Below are positions 8,090-16,371 of a stretch of 64,000 nt of DNA, in pieces; the first letter of the stretch is position 1, and each line of letters begins with the position of its first letter. Under the pieces are notes generated by a model. That model did not search any database. It saw only the letters and a program-made list of their open reading frames with translations, and was not told the DNA's origin. The position numbers were made by a program, and so were the translations under genes. This DNA comes from Chloroflexota bacterium (GTDB taxonomy: Bacteria > Chloroflexota > Dehalococcoidia > Lucifugimonadales > GCA-2722455): positions 51,855 to 115,854 of the forward strand of contig PBMB01000019.1 of the NCBI GenBank assembly GCA_002722455.1, read 5' to 3'.

Positions 8090-8278
8090 ATGCTTAGAAA
8101 AACATTAATGTTCGTGTTTGTTTATTTTGTTTTACTTCTCGTATCTAATACTTTACCAAGTGGGCTTGGAGGCTTAGAAGACAACCTACTCACTAATATT
8201 AACTCAAGATTATTTTTAGTACAAGCTTTTTTATTGTTGCTTTTTTGTTTGTTTTTTAGTATTATATGCGTATCTTAA
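8090..8278 (+). CDS. possible small membrane protein, 62 aa
   Basis: Two hydrophobic segments (residues about 5-20 and 42-60) separated by a polar loop NTLPSGLGGLEDNLLTNINSR. No ribosome-binding site is visible and the 3' half overlaps the promoter region of the next gene, so it may be a chance ORF in T-rich DNA; the peptide-like loop argues the other way. Confidence 0.3.
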   Translation: MLRKTLMFVFVYFVLLLVSNTLPSGLGGLEDNLLTNINSRLFLVQAFLLLLFCLFFSIICVS

Positions 8279-8296
8279 AAACAAATGAGAAATCAC

Positions 8297-8536
8297 ATGA
8301 GTAAAACAACAACCTTGAGCAGTCACAAATGTTTTAACTGTAAAGAATCTGATAAATATCACCTTGATGACTCATTTGGTGAAAATTGCTCTCAATGTTC
8401 AGAAAATTCTCTTTGTGAAGAATGTCTATTGGACAAAGAATACCCGCATGTTGTTTCTCATAGTAACCAACATTGTTCTTTTAAAGCCATTGCTCGTGGA
8501 AAAACAAAAAAAGAAGCTGTTGAAGCTTGGGAATAA
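8297..8536 (+). CDS. Lar-like zinc-ribbon protein
   Basis: A 79-residue protein with three Cys pairs (CFNC, CSQC, CEEC) and the C-terminal motif ARGKTKKEAVEAWE, which closely matches the end of Lar-family (restriction alleviation) and related phage zinc-ribbon proteins (G.T..EAI.AWN). Lar modulates type I restriction of phage DNA, but the label is used widely for small zinc ribbons, so anti-restriction is only a possibility. The ATG at 8297 is preferred over 8285 because TGAGAAA lies 5-8 nt upstream. Confidence 0.55.
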   Translation: MSKTTTLSSHKCFNCKESDKYHLDDSFGENCSQCSENSLCEECLLDKEYPHVVSHSNQHCSFKAIARGKTKKEAVEAWE

Positions 8537-8585
8537 AATAACAACGTTAAAAACGCAAGACAAACTTGTTAATTTTGGAGCTATT

Positions 8586-9245
8586 ATGATCGTCAAACGA
8601 CTTGAATGTGTTCTCGACAAAGATATGAAAAAACGATTTGTCGCCATCTTAAACTCAACTATGGAGAAGCTTAATTACAAGCCTTCTGATTATCACATTG
8701 TTGAACGAAATAACATGATTGGAGCATTTTACTCTCCTATTGATCTAGACCTTGATTATTCTAAAAATGAACCGAAATCAAAACCTTTATACATTGCTGA
8801 TACGTCTTTTTGTCTTTCCATAGGCAAACACGCTTTTAGCGATGAAATCCTGTTCGGTTTAGAACATAAAAACGCTAATTTCTTATTTGGCGCACAGACT
8901 CCATATAATGAATCTACTGAATATGCTTCTGTTAGAGCCATTATTGATAACTTTGTTCTTTTTACCGAAACAACATTAGAACATTTCTACTTTGGAAACG
9001 GCAAACCAGAGTTGTTATTGAAAAACAATCGTATTCTTATGGAAACAGACGATTATTTGAAATCTATGCTTAAAAAGATTATGCGCTCTAATCTTTATAC
9101 TGAAATGAATGAGGAAATTTATTTTAGTCAGCAAGAAATCAAAGCAAATTTTGAAAAACGCATTAAAGTCGTTGAAGAAATTTTAAAAAAAAAAACACAG
9201 CACAAAAAGCCGCCTCCAGTGGCTTTTTTCTTTTGTATTTTATAA
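8586..9245 (+). CDS. hypothetical protein, 219 aa, reading through its own terminator
   Basis: Not recognised. It starts at ATG 8586 after TTTTGGAGCTATT, a strong ribosome-binding site. The frame runs to TAA at 9243-9245, past a poly-A tract (about 9185-9195) and the hairpin AAAAGCC / GGCTTTT (9205-9227) that looks like its terminator, adding a KKKTQHKKPPPVAFFF tail. None of the three frames has an earlier stop after the A-run, so the true 3' end may have been lost by rearrangement; a gene remnant follows. Confidence 0.65.
   Translation: MIVKRLECVLDKDMKKRFVAILNSTMEKLNYKPSDYHIVERNNMIGAFYSPIDLDLDYSKNEPKSKPLYIADTSFCLSIGKHAFSDEILFGLEHKNANFLFGAQTPYNESTEYASVRAIIDNFVLFTETTLEHFYFGNGKPELLLKNNRILMETDDYLKSMLKKIMRSNLYTEMNEEIYFSQQEIKANFEKRIKVVEEILKKKTQHKKPPPVAFFFCIL
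9205..9231 (+). terminator. intrinsic terminator inside the 3' end of an ORF
   Basis: AAAAGCC / GGCTTTT stem, 9-nt loop and T-run; lies before the stop codon of the 8586 gene. Confidence 0.7.
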
Positions 9246-9269
9246 AATAATACAATCATTTAATCACAG

Positions 9270-9395
9270 GTATTAGAAATAGAATTACAAAGTTTTGTTG
9301 AGAAATTAAAAACAGCTTCAATTGATCAAATTAAAGATATGCAAACTTCAAGACATCACTTTGTTGAGAATTATTCTTTTTTTCGTCATGTCTGA
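9270..9395 (+). pseudogene. gene remnant, about 41 codons, no start
   Basis: Codons from 9270 to TGA at 9393-9395 encode a coding-like peptide (VLEIELQSFVEKLKTASI, then DQIKDMQTSRHHFVENYSFF) with no start codon and an in-frame TAA just before it. It looks like the C-terminal end of a lost gene. Confidence 0.4.
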
Positions 9396-9445
9396 AAACC
9401 AGTCAGTTTTTAAGAAGAAATACGTCAAAAATATAATTTCAAACA

Positions 9446-9474
9446 TTGTTTTGTAGTCTTTGTTTTGCTATAAT
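9446..9474 (+). promoter_or_regulatory. sigma70-type promoter
   Basis: TTGTTT at 9446-9451, 17-bp spacer, TATAAT at 9469-9474, before the gene at 9507. Confidence 0.75.
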
Positions 9475-9506
9475 ATTTAGACATTTTAAAGCAAAGAGAA
9501 ATCAAA

Positions 9507-9926
9507 ATGATTAAAGATAAATTAAATGCAATGCCGTATATTGGTGGACATACAGGGTTTGTCGCTAATTTCGAAACCATGACAAATAAAGACATTGACG
9601 TTTATCTTGCTTATTTACTAGGTGAAATTAACGCAGATCAGTTAATCAATGGTGTTACTGTTACTCGCTATACTGAATCTGAGACAGAAGCCTACAAACT
9701 CATTCATGAAAACAGCATTGCTATTATTCCTATTAAAGAGAATGGCTACCGTGCAGCAAAAATGGAGTTTAATGATTCCGAAGAAATGGAGTACGTCTCT
9801 GGTTACAAATCTTGTTCTGAAAATGATCTTGTCCCTATCGTTTCTGGATTAAAAACTCTTTGCCGAGTTCTTGAAATCGAAGAATTAGAAAAAGCAATTA
9901 ATCTGTTTGAAACTCTACAAAAATAG
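9507..9926 (+). CDS. hypothetical protein, 139 aa
   Basis: Not recognised. Soluble, with a C-terminal leucine-rich helix (LCRVLEIEELEKAINLFETLQ). It ends in TAG, a minority stop here; readthrough would add only five residues before TGA. Ribosome-binding site AAAGAGAAATCAAA. Confidence 0.7.
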   Translation: MIKDKLNAMPYIGGHTGFVANFETMTNKDIDVYLAYLLGEINADQLINGVTVTRYTESETEAYKLIHENSIAIIPIKENGYRAAKMEFNDSEEMEYVSGYKSCSENDLVPIVSGLKTLCRVLEIEELEKAINLFETLQK

Positions 9927-9998
9927 TGTTTTATTCGTTGATTATTATTTTGGATTAGGTTAAGATTAAAGCACATTTCGGAGATAGGAAGAAAAATT

Positions 9999-10337
9999 AT
10001 GAGCATGAACCTTCATTTAAAAATCGACGGTGAAGACATTCCATTGGAGCAGACCAAAACAAAAGAGACTTCTTTTGTCCTTGGTGTCGATGTTGAAAAA
10101 TGCACAGACGGTCAAGGTTATTCAACTGGATTTCAACTTTCTTCTATTAAAAATCCAGATTCATTTAATGAAGCTTACGAGCGACTAAAAGAATTGGCTT
10201 TTACAAAATCTGTTGAACATGGCAGTATTGATAACTTGCTAATTGAAGGAACTATCCGAATCAAAGACTCTTTAAACTATCTTAGTTATAAGGGTAATAT
10301 CCCTGTTCGTAGTGAAGCAGTTCTTTACTTTCTTTAA
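9999..10337 (+). CDS. hypothetical protein, 112 aa
   Basis: Not recognised. Starts after GGAGATAGGAAGAAAAATT. Predicted mostly beta with a short central helix (EAYERLKELAF). Confidence 0.7.
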   Translation: MSMNLHLKIDGEDIPLEQTKTKETSFVLGVDVEKCTDGQGYSTGFQLSSIKNPDSFNEAYERLKELAFTKSVEHGSIDNLLIEGTIRIKDSLNYLSYKGNIPVRSEAVLYFL

Positions 10338-10454
10338 TCTTTGATTTTTCTTATTAACATTTATTGGACAAAAAAAATAAAAATAATGTAACAGCCTTTT
10401 AATTTGTAGATTATTTGGCTATTATATTAAAACAATATATTCTCGGTTAAATAA

Positions 10455-11093
10455 ATGGACATGACACTAGACGATTTTCTAAACAAAGATAATGTTGAAG
10501 TTAAACACATTAGAAAAAATGTAAGAAAAGCAGGAAACGATACTTATTATTATTCAGTTGCTCTCATTATTACTATCAAGCAGGGATTTGAAAACAAAGA
10601 TTTAGAAATCGCATTCTTTCAAGAAAAAGATGAATCAAAAACCAATTTAATAATTGCACCTTCCATTAGACTTGGGAATAAAAACATTGGTTTGTTAAGT
10701 GTTTTTGAGATTGAACCCGATATTGCAAAAATCGTTAAAAATGAAATCGTTTCTTTTTTAACGGCTTTCGAATTTAACTTTTTGGGTTATGGCGAAACGC
10801 TTGACGATTTTAAAATCAAAAAACACAAAGATAATCAAGATATTTTCTCTATTCACCCGCTTAAAGACATTGGCTACAATGACTCATTAGAAATTGAAAA
10901 AAATATATTCCGACACTTTCTAAAATCCAATAAAGCATTGAACTTTGAAAATGAAAATGACATTGATTTTATCAAAGACCCAAAAATTTTTGATATTCTA
11001 TGCCATTTAAAAATGAAAGAAATTGAAAATTTACTGTCTGGACATTCTTCTAAAGATTGGGTTGATATTATTTTATTAAACAAAACTATCTAA
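10455..11093 (+). CDS. hypothetical protein, 212 aa
   Basis: Not recognised. Beta-rich N-terminal half, then helices; the C-terminus ends DWVDIILLNKTI. First gene of a pair with 11103 (9-nt gap). The second codon-aligned ATG at 10461 is an alternative start. Confidence 0.7.
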   Translation: MDMTLDDFLNKDNVEVKHIRKNVRKAGNDTYYYSVALIITIKQGFENKDLEIAFFQEKDESKTNLIIAPSIRLGNKNIGLLSVFEIEPDIAKIVKNEIVSFLTAFEFNFLGYGETLDDFKIKKHKDNQDIFSIHPLKDIGYNDSLEIEKNIFRHFLKSNKALNFENENDIDFIKDPKIFDILCHLKMKEIENLLSGHSSKDWVDIILLNKTI

Positions 11094-11102
11094 AGGTATT
11101 GT

Positions 11103-11318
11103 ATGACTGAAAAACGAGTTATGATTAAAAATCGACAAACTGGTAAGTATTGGTATGGGTTTGGAAAAGGTGAGTCAACCAGTAGTTTTTTTGAAGAACG
11201 AGATTATGAAGATACGACAATCAAACAAGCTACTCATTATGATCTAAATGACAAGCGAGAGTCTGATTATCTCAATGCAAACTTTAATGAAAAAGAGCAT
11301 GAACTTATTGAAGTTTAA
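11103..11318 (+). CDS. hypothetical protein, 71 aa
   Basis: Not recognised. The start (MTEKRVMIKNRQTGKYWYG) resembles small phage proteins with one beta hairpin followed by an acidic helix. It shares the promoter of the 10455 gene and starts after AAAGGTATTGT. Confidence 0.65.
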   Translation: MTEKRVMIKNRQTGKYWYGFGKGESTSSFFEERDYEDTTIKQATHYDLNDKRESDYLNANFNEKEHELIEV

Positions 11319-11328
11319 TAATTAAAAG

Positions 11329-11355
11329 AAAAGCCGCTTCAAGCGGCTTTTTTTG
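11329..11355 (+). terminator. intrinsic terminator between convergent genes
   Basis: AAGCCGCTT / AAGCGGCTT with a T-run on + and an A-run before it, so it can serve both 11103-11318 (+) and 11364-11561 (-). Confidence 0.85.
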
Positions 11356-11363
11356 ATTCTGAA

Positions 11364-11561
11364 TTATTCTTTCAACGATTCGTCTTTAATTTCCCAACGT
11401 CTATTACAGGTTGTGCAACAATCGTGGTTTTGATCGTAAATCAATGGCATACCAAAAGAACAAAAAGGACAAATCTCTGTCTCAGGCTTTTGTCTTACAG
11501 GTGGTTTCTTCTTTGGTTTTGAAAAAATTGCTTTAAGATTTGGAATTTTAATCGTCTTCAT
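11364..11561 (-). CDS. small zinc-ribbon protein, 65 aa
   Basis: A basic N-terminus (residues 1-25, Lys/Pro-rich) followed by CPFC and CTTC knuckles about 17 residues apart, a typical four-Cys zinc ribbon. Such proteins bind nucleic acid or partner proteins; the role is unknown. Minus strand, alone between two + genes. Confidence 0.6.
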   Translation of the reverse strand: MKTIKIPNLKAIFSKPKKKPPVRQKPETEICPFCSFGMPLIYDQNHDCCTTCNRRWEIKDESLKE

Positions 11562-11634
11562 TTTGCTAATCTCTTCTTTGTCTATTTGCTTTATTATAGC
11601 AAGAAATCACCATTAGAACAAGTTTGTTTTTTTA

Positions 11635-11663
11635 TTGCTTTAAATCTATTTTTATCGTATAAT
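11635..11663 (+). promoter_or_regulatory. sigma70-type promoter
   Basis: TTGCTT at 11635-11640, 17-bp spacer, TATAAT at 11658-11663. Confidence 0.8.
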
Positions 11664-11695
11664 TAACTTAGTTTAAAAATCAAAAGGGCGCAGAA

Positions 11696-12763
11696 ATGCT
11701 AGTTTCAGTTCAAGACGTTAAAGTAAGAAAGCACACAGATTCTCAACGTGAAAAAACGTATTATCTTGATTCTCTAATTAAAAGAAAAATCAAAGAGAAA
11801 GGCTCTGTTTTCCCTAAGCTTTTCCGTCACCTTGATACTTTTGACATGGAACAAGTTTCTAAGCACATTTCAGAAGATTTTGGTTTAAACATGCGTAAGC
11901 TGCAGGTTTCTACCTCTTACATTGGAAGCAGCCACACGGTAAGTTATGCAGAAGGTGGTGATATTTTCATTCACAACGGTCATAGACACTCTTTAATGGT
12001 TCTTCTTCATGAATACGCTCATATTTTTACAGATTTCTTTTTCCGTTCTGTAAATGGTTCTGCTCATGACGGTTATTTTAATGCTGCATACCGATTTTTA
12101 CTAAATCATTATCATATTTTGTCTTATGACGAATTTAATGAACTTGCTAAGATTGCAAAAGTTGAAGTCTATGTTGACGCAATCGCAGGTTTCGATTTTG
12201 TTACAGAAGACGTTTTTAACAGTCTCTATCAAGAACTTGTTGAAAATGATAAAGACGTTTACTTGCCGTATTGGGTTCGCTGTAATGGCTTAGAGCGCAA
12301 TATTTTCAATGGTAAAAGAACGGTTCATTACTTTATTAAAAACCCTATCACTGGTCAATTTATTGTTTCTTCTGTTAATAAGTGTCATTTTGAATATAGT
12401 CATGAATTTTCAGAAATGACAAAAGAAGAAATGAAAAATACTGTATTGCTATCACCTGTTTTCCTTATGGACGAAAGCGGTGAAAAAGTAACAGGTCGAG
12501 ATTTTGGTAGTCCAAGAGGTTGTTATGGCTATGCTATTGCTGATGGACGCAACATTGACAATGGCTTATGTGGCTTTCACTCAACTTCTGGCTTCTACTC
12601 ATACGGTTGCGAAAAAGAAGACAAAAAAGATTCCGCAAAAGAACTTAGCAATGATGTTAAATACTTTAAAAAATCTGGTCTTAATGTCATTAAAACCACT
12701 TCTGAAAAAGAATATCGTCGTTTATATTCACTTATGAGAGAACGTTATTACGATGTAAGATAA
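11696..12763 (+). CDS. putative zinc metallopeptidase (HExxH)
   Basis: A 355-residue protein. Residues 101-130 read MVLLHEYAHIF, then AHDGYF: His105 and His109 of HExxH with Glu106 as general base, and His124 as likely third zinc ligand, the arrangement of SprT/IrrE-like and other gluzincin-type small peptidases. The preceding strand (GGDIFIHNGHRHS) fits the edge strand of such a domain. The C-terminal 200 residues are unrecognised; residues about 270-300 are Gly/Tyr/Cys-rich. No signal peptide, so it would act in the cytoplasm. Starts after AAAAGGGCGCAGAA. Confidence 0.55.
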   Translation: MLVSVQDVKVRKHTDSQREKTYYLDSLIKRKIKEKGSVFPKLFRHLDTFDMEQVSKHISEDFGLNMRKLQVSTSYIGSSHTVSYAEGGDIFIHNGHRHSLMVLLHEYAHIFTDFFFRSVNGSAHDGYFNAAYRFLLNHYHILSYDEFNELAKIAKVEVYVDAIAGFDFVTEDVFNSLYQELVENDKDVYLPYWVRCNGLERNIFNGKRTVHYFIKNPITGQFIVSSVNKCHFEYSHEFSEMTKEEMKNTVLLSPVFLMDESGEKVTGRDFGSPRGCYGYAIADGRNIDNGLCGFHSTSGFYSYGCEKEDKKDSAKELSNDVKYFKKSGLNVIKTTSEKEYRRLYSLMRERYYDVR

Positions 12764-12831
12764 TTTGTTACAATTTAATCGACGATTAAAACAAAATCTT
12801 ATTTAAATAACCAATTTAAAAGACAACCAAT

Positions 12832-13134
12832 ATGACTATTCCTGAATACTGGTGTTGTTTGACTGACGAAGGCAACACCTTTTACACTGAACTTGCAAAA
12901 AAATACCAACCCATTTTCGAAAGCACCGAAGAACCTGTCGAATCAATGATTGCTTATTTGAAAGAAGGCGTTGCATTTGAAGCAACTCCTGATGGTCTTA
13001 ACGCAGACGTCACAAAAGAAGTTCAAGCGTTTGTTTACCAATTTGTTTCAGACTCATTAAAACGATTTAATGTAACAGAAGAACAAGTTAACGAACTTTA
13101 TTGGGAAGCGTATTATGACTACAATTTTACCTAA
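12832..13134 (+). CDS. hypothetical acidic protein, 100 aa
   Basis: Not recognised. Tyr/Trp-rich acidic protein; the C-terminus is RFNVTEEQVNELYWEAYYDY. -10-like TACAAT near 12770. Confidence 0.65.
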   Translation: MTIPEYWCCLTDEGNTFYTELAKKYQPIFESTEEPVESMIAYLKEGVAFEATPDGLNADVTKEVQAFVYQFVSDSLKRFNVTEEQVNELYWEAYYDYNFT

Positions 13135-13151
13135 TTTTTTATCTTTTACCT

Positions 13152-13180
13152 TTGATTCTTGTTTTTATTTTTGATATAAT
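13152..13180 (+). promoter_or_regulatory. sigma70-type promoter
   Basis: TTGATT at 13152-13157, 17-bp spacer, TATAAT at 13175-13180. Confidence 0.75.
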
Positions 13181-13223
13181 ACACGCATTCATTAAACAGT
13201 TATTTAGATTAAGGTTTAAGCCC

Positions 13224-13538
13224 ATGATTGAAGTTAAAAACAAGAGCATTGCTACTATTGTTCTAAAACTTGTGCAAAAAAAGAAAAAGAATCTTTTTGA
13301 AATCGATCTACACGAAGCTGTCGAGCGAATTAAAGGTAGCACTGTTTTCTTTGACGACTTAGAAATCAAACCTATTGTTTCAAACTGGCTTATGCTTAAT
13401 TCTGATAAACAACAAGAAGCTTTGAAAACAAATCCACATTTGAAAAAGTTTCAAAAAAACATTACAGAATCATTCGCAGAGTTCGACACTACTCCTGAAG
13501 AGTTTTTCACTACCATTCATAACACTTACAAAAAATAA
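13224..13538 (+). CDS. hypothetical protein, 104 aa
   Basis: Not recognised. The frame is open from 13152, but that is the promoter; the ATG at 13224, after AAGGTTTAAGCCC, is the start. A basic N-terminus (VQKKKKNLFEIDLH) is followed by helices. Operon with 13547 (8-nt gap). Confidence 0.65.
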   Translation: MIEVKNKSIATIVLKLVQKKKKNLFEIDLHEAVERIKGSTVFFDDLEIKPIVSNWLMLNSDKQQEALKTNPHLKKFQKNITESFAEFDTTPEEFFTTIHNTYKK

Positions 13539-13546
13539 GGCTTATT

Positions 13547-14038
13547 ATGCTTCTCGAAGAAAACGAAATTACAGAAGAAACCATTAACAAAAAAACACAT
13601 AGTCGAACCGTTTTAATCCTACCAACAGAAGGTGTTGAAATTGGAGCTGTTTTTGAAGCGAATTTTAACGTGGAAAAAGTCCTTGACGAAGAAGATTCAA
13701 ATTGTTTTCTTTCTGACACTTCTCTGATGGCAGAAGTTCGCCCGTCTAAACATGCTTTTATCATTTCCGATATTAGCACTATTAATTTTGATACTTTTGT
13801 CAAACCGCAAGAAGTTTTTGACTTTGAAGATATCAAAGAAGAATCAAAAGGTGTTATTTATCAATTTCCAATGGGTTTTGACACTGAAAATGATAGCTAT
13901 GACGAAGTTATGAAAAAAGTTGGCATTGACACTTTGCTTTCTTGGTTCGACGACGAAAAAGACCCATTTATGAGAATCTTTAACGAGATTCATAAAATTT
14001 ATGGCAATGACCCGAAAAACTTTATCTTAAAAAAATAA
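13547..14038 (+). CDS. hypothetical acidic protein, 163 aa
   Basis: Not recognised. Very acidic, mixed alpha/beta. Starts after AAGGCTTATT, 8 nt behind the previous gene. Confidence 0.65.
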   Translation: MLLEENEITEETINKKTHSRTVLILPTEGVEIGAVFEANFNVEKVLDEEDSNCFLSDTSLMAEVRPSKHAFIISDISTINFDTFVKPQEVFDFEDIKEESKGVIYQFPMGFDTENDSYDEVMKKVGIDTLLSWFDDEKDPFMRIFNEIHKIYGNDPKNFILKK

Positions 14039-14055
14039 TTGTTTTAAAAATAAAT

Positions 14056-14092
14056 AAAAAGCCTTGTCTATACAGGGCTTTTTTTGTATAAT
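14056..14092 (+). promoter_or_regulatory. composite terminator-promoter
   Basis: AAAAAGCC / GGCTTTTT hairpin and T-run; TTGTCT (14064-14069) sits in the hairpin, 17 bp before TATAAT at 14087-14092. Confidence 0.7.
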
Positions 14093-14121
14093 AGCCTTAT
14101 CGTTTTTTTTAAGGCTATCTC

Positions 14122-14571
14122 ATGATTTTTTATCGAATTGAATGCAATGGTTTAGGTCTTTATGATTCAGGTTGTGGTCATAGAGCGCAAGACTTAACAA
14201 CTGCAGAACATTCTATTTCTCAGCAATCACCTGAAAGAGCTTTTCCCGACATCTTCAATTATTTGAATGATGATCGCAAAAACTATTACTTTGCATTCCC
14301 TACCATTGAAGCAATTTATGAATGGTTCAACACTGTTGAATCTATTGCATATCTTGAGTTTAGAGAATGTGAAATTTTGAAATATGAAATTGATGGTGAT
14401 TATCATATTTCTGGCAATCAGCTTATCTATCGCAAAGGAAAAGAAACATTTATTGAAAAAGTGCCTTTTTCTTATGATAATCTGGAAAAACTTACACACA
14501 TTAAAATCCATATTCCTTATAAATTTCGAAATTACCTTATCGAAAACAACTTAACAGAGTATTCATTATGA
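14122..14571 (+). CDS. hypothetical protein, 149 aa
   Basis: Not recognised. The N-terminus (MIFYRIECNGLGLYDSGCG) resembles small phage proteins that begin with a beta strand and GLGLY-type turn. Its 3' end overlaps the next gene by 4 nt (ATGA), so translation is coupled. Confidence 0.7.
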   Translation: MIFYRIECNGLGLYDSGCGHRAQDLTTAEHSISQQSPERAFPDIFNYLNDDRKNYYFAFPTIEAIYEWFNTVESIAYLEFRECEILKYEIDGDYHISGNQLIYRKGKETFIEKVPFSYDNLEKLTHIKIHIPYKFRNYLIENNLTEYSL

Positions 14572-14984
14572 ATGAAATTGAAAAATTCCTAAAAGAACAA
14601 AACTTACCAAGCGACATTGAAAACGCTATCACCAAAGAATTTATCACTCGATTTTTTATAGATAATCCAGAAGAGTTTTCAAAGATTTCTCAGCGAGTTT
14701 TCAATCAACAAACACAAAAGATTAAAGACTTGGAACAGAAGCAAAAACAGACGCATGTTGCTTTAATGCCTGTCATTTCAATGTGCATGTTTGGCAATCA
14801 AAATTCAACAAACGTTTCATCGTTCCGTGGTCTTCTTGGTGATCGTAAAACAGAAGATCGAGTTGACGAAAATATGGAAAAAGTATTTCAACACTTAACT
14901 GTTGATAAAAAAATTGTTTTAAAATTGCGTGAAGATGGGGGATTAGACGTTCCAGATTCACTCAGAGAAGAAACAGAAGAGTAA
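14568..14984 (+). CDS. hypothetical protein, 138 aa
   Basis: Not recognised. A probable coiled coil spans residues about 42-62 (FNQQTQKIKDLEQKQKQ); the C-terminus is acidic. Starts inside the stop of the previous gene. A terminator lies at 15016-15043. Confidence 0.7.
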   Translation: MNEIEKFLKEQNLPSDIENAITKEFITRFFIDNPEEFSKISQRVFNQQTQKIKDLEQKQKQTHVALMPVISMCMFGNQNSTNVSSFRGLLGDRKTEDRVDENMEKVFQHLTVDKKIVLKLREDGGLDVPDSLREETEE

Positions 14985-15015
14985 CTGATTGATTTTAAAT
15001 AGATAATTTTATTTA

Positions 15016-15043
15016 AAAAGTCACATTATTGTGGCTTTTTTTA
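15016..15043 (+). terminator. intrinsic terminator
   Basis: AAAAAGTCAC / GTGGCTTTTT stem and T-run. Confidence 0.8.
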
Positions 15044-15118
15044 TTGATTTTTGATTTGTTTTATTGTATAATTAAGCCATAGATTAAATGATTAGGTTGA
15101 AACTAAATGGAGGTAAAA

Positions 15119-15610
15119 ATGACTTTAAAAAAACTTTTTTTGATTATCGTTTTGATTGTTTCTGCTCTATTGGTATGGTTTCTTGATAAACCCCTTGCAG
15201 TAGCTACTAATGGACTGCCTTTTCAATTAGAAAAAGAAATTGATTTTGAACATCGTGGGGAATACATTCAAATATCCGAGTATGCCCAAAAAGCAGGGTA
15301 TGACTTAGGCATTCGTTTTATTCCTGACGAAAATTTAGTTGGTGATTATAACTATGACGATTATTTCATTTTATATCAAAAAGATGAGATGCCGTCTAAT
15401 ATTGTAACTAGAAGAGTGTTTGACTCCATTGAGGAATGTCAAAAAAATGCTGAAAAAGTCTTTAATATTTTAAATAAAGACGAGATTTACGAAGAAAAAG
15501 CAAATGGTTCAGTCCTAACAAACAGAACCGAGAGCATTCAATGGTCTTGTCACCAAAGTATTAAAGAAAAAAACAAATTTCAACAATATATAAACTACTA
15601 CTTAAATTAA
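15119..15610 (+). CDS. hypothetical protein with N-terminal signal anchor, 163 aa
   Basis: Lys-rich start followed by a hydrophobic segment (LFLIIVLIVSALLVWFL, residues about 6-22), so it is exported or anchored in the inner membrane with an acidic periplasmic domain containing two Cys (about 107 and 147). Function unknown. The ATG at 15107 is rejected as start because GGAGG (15109-15113) lies at the right distance from 15119. Confidence 0.65.
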   Translation: MTLKKLFLIIVLIVSALLVWFLDKPLAVATNGLPFQLEKEIDFEHRGEYIQISEYAQKAGYDLGIRFIPDENLVGDYNYDDYFILYQKDEMPSNIVTRRVFDSIEECQKNAEKVFNILNKDEIYEEKANGSVLTNRTESIQWSCHQSIKEKNKFQQYINYYLN

Positions 15611-15617
15611 AAAAATA

Positions 15618-15650
15618 AACCTTGCTTTTTAAGCAGGGTTTTTTTATAAT
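15618..15650 (+). promoter_or_regulatory. composite terminator-promoter
   Basis: AACCTTGCTT / AAGCAGGGTT hairpin; TTGCTT at 15622-15627, 17-bp spacer made of the 3' arm and T-run, TATAAT at 15645-15650. Confidence 0.75.
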
Positions 15651-15685
15651 AAATATATCCTACATTTAGCAACTAAAGGTTTATT

Positions 15686-16255
15686 ATGAGCAAGAAATCT
15701 CGTCTTTTTGCCGACAAAAAACATCAAGAAGCAGGAACGCTATTTAACGGCAAAAGATACCGTGTTCATACTGATGGCGTTGCTAACATTGTTAAAAACA
15801 CAATTATCACTTACCCGTCATACGTAGACAGAATGCAACTATTAACCTATTCTGTTGAAACTGCCGATTTACACGATACACTTGAAGATACAGACACTAC
15901 ATTTGAAGAACTTGTTTCAGAATTTGGTGAAGTCGTTGCTAAGTCTGTTGATAACGTAACTGATATTGACGCAGAAAATCGTGAAGAACGTAAAAGACTT
16001 ACCATTCAAAGATTTGCTCATTTTGAAGTAAGTGTTCTATCCGAACTTATTGCATTGATTGTAAAACCTGCTGATCGCTACCATAACTGGTACACAGCTA
16101 TCAAGCTAAACCAGAAAAAATACATTAAAATGTATTACCGTGAATATCCTATATTCAAGCTTTCTGTCTACCGTCCTGATTTGGTCGAAAAGCTATGGAG
16201 CGACTTAGACGAACTTGATTTATATGTTCGAAAGAACTACAATTTTACTCGATAA
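15686..16255 (+). CDS. RelA/SpoT-type HD hydrolase-like protein
   Basis: A 189-residue HD-domain protein matching the hydrolase domain of RelA/SpoT and small alarmone hydrolases. It has a first His at residue 28, HD at 63-64 in ADLHDTLEDTD, the following Glu67/Asp68, the downstream EFGE.VA..VD.VTDI helix, and the late KPADRYHN motif (127-134), where the family has KLADR.HN. These enzymes remove the 3' pyrophosphate of (p)ppGpp in a Mn-dependent reaction. No synthetase or TGS domain is present. Expected in the cytoplasm, possibly dampening the host stringent response. Its own composite promoter precedes it. Confidence 0.75.
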   Translation: MSKKSRLFADKKHQEAGTLFNGKRYRVHTDGVANIVKNTIITYPSYVDRMQLLTYSVETADLHDTLEDTDTTFEELVSEFGEVVAKSVDNVTDIDAENREERKRLTIQRFAHFEVSVLSELIALIVKPADRYHNWYTAIKLNQKKYIKMYYREYPIFKLSVYRPDLVEKLWSDLDELDLYVRKNYNFTR

Positions 16256-16297
16256 TTAGATTTATTTTAAAAAAGGCTATTTTTATAGTCTTTTTTA

Positions 16298-16326
16298 TTG
16301 ACCTTTATTAATAATTCTAGTATTAT
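16298..16326 (+). promoter_or_regulatory. sigma70-type promoter
   Basis: TTGACC at 16298-16303, 17-bp spacer, TATTAT at 16321-16326; directly after a weak hairpin terminator at 16269-16296. Confidence 0.7.
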
Positions 16327-16371
16327 TTATGCAAATTAAAATATATTTTGTAAACAACAAAGGTAAATACC

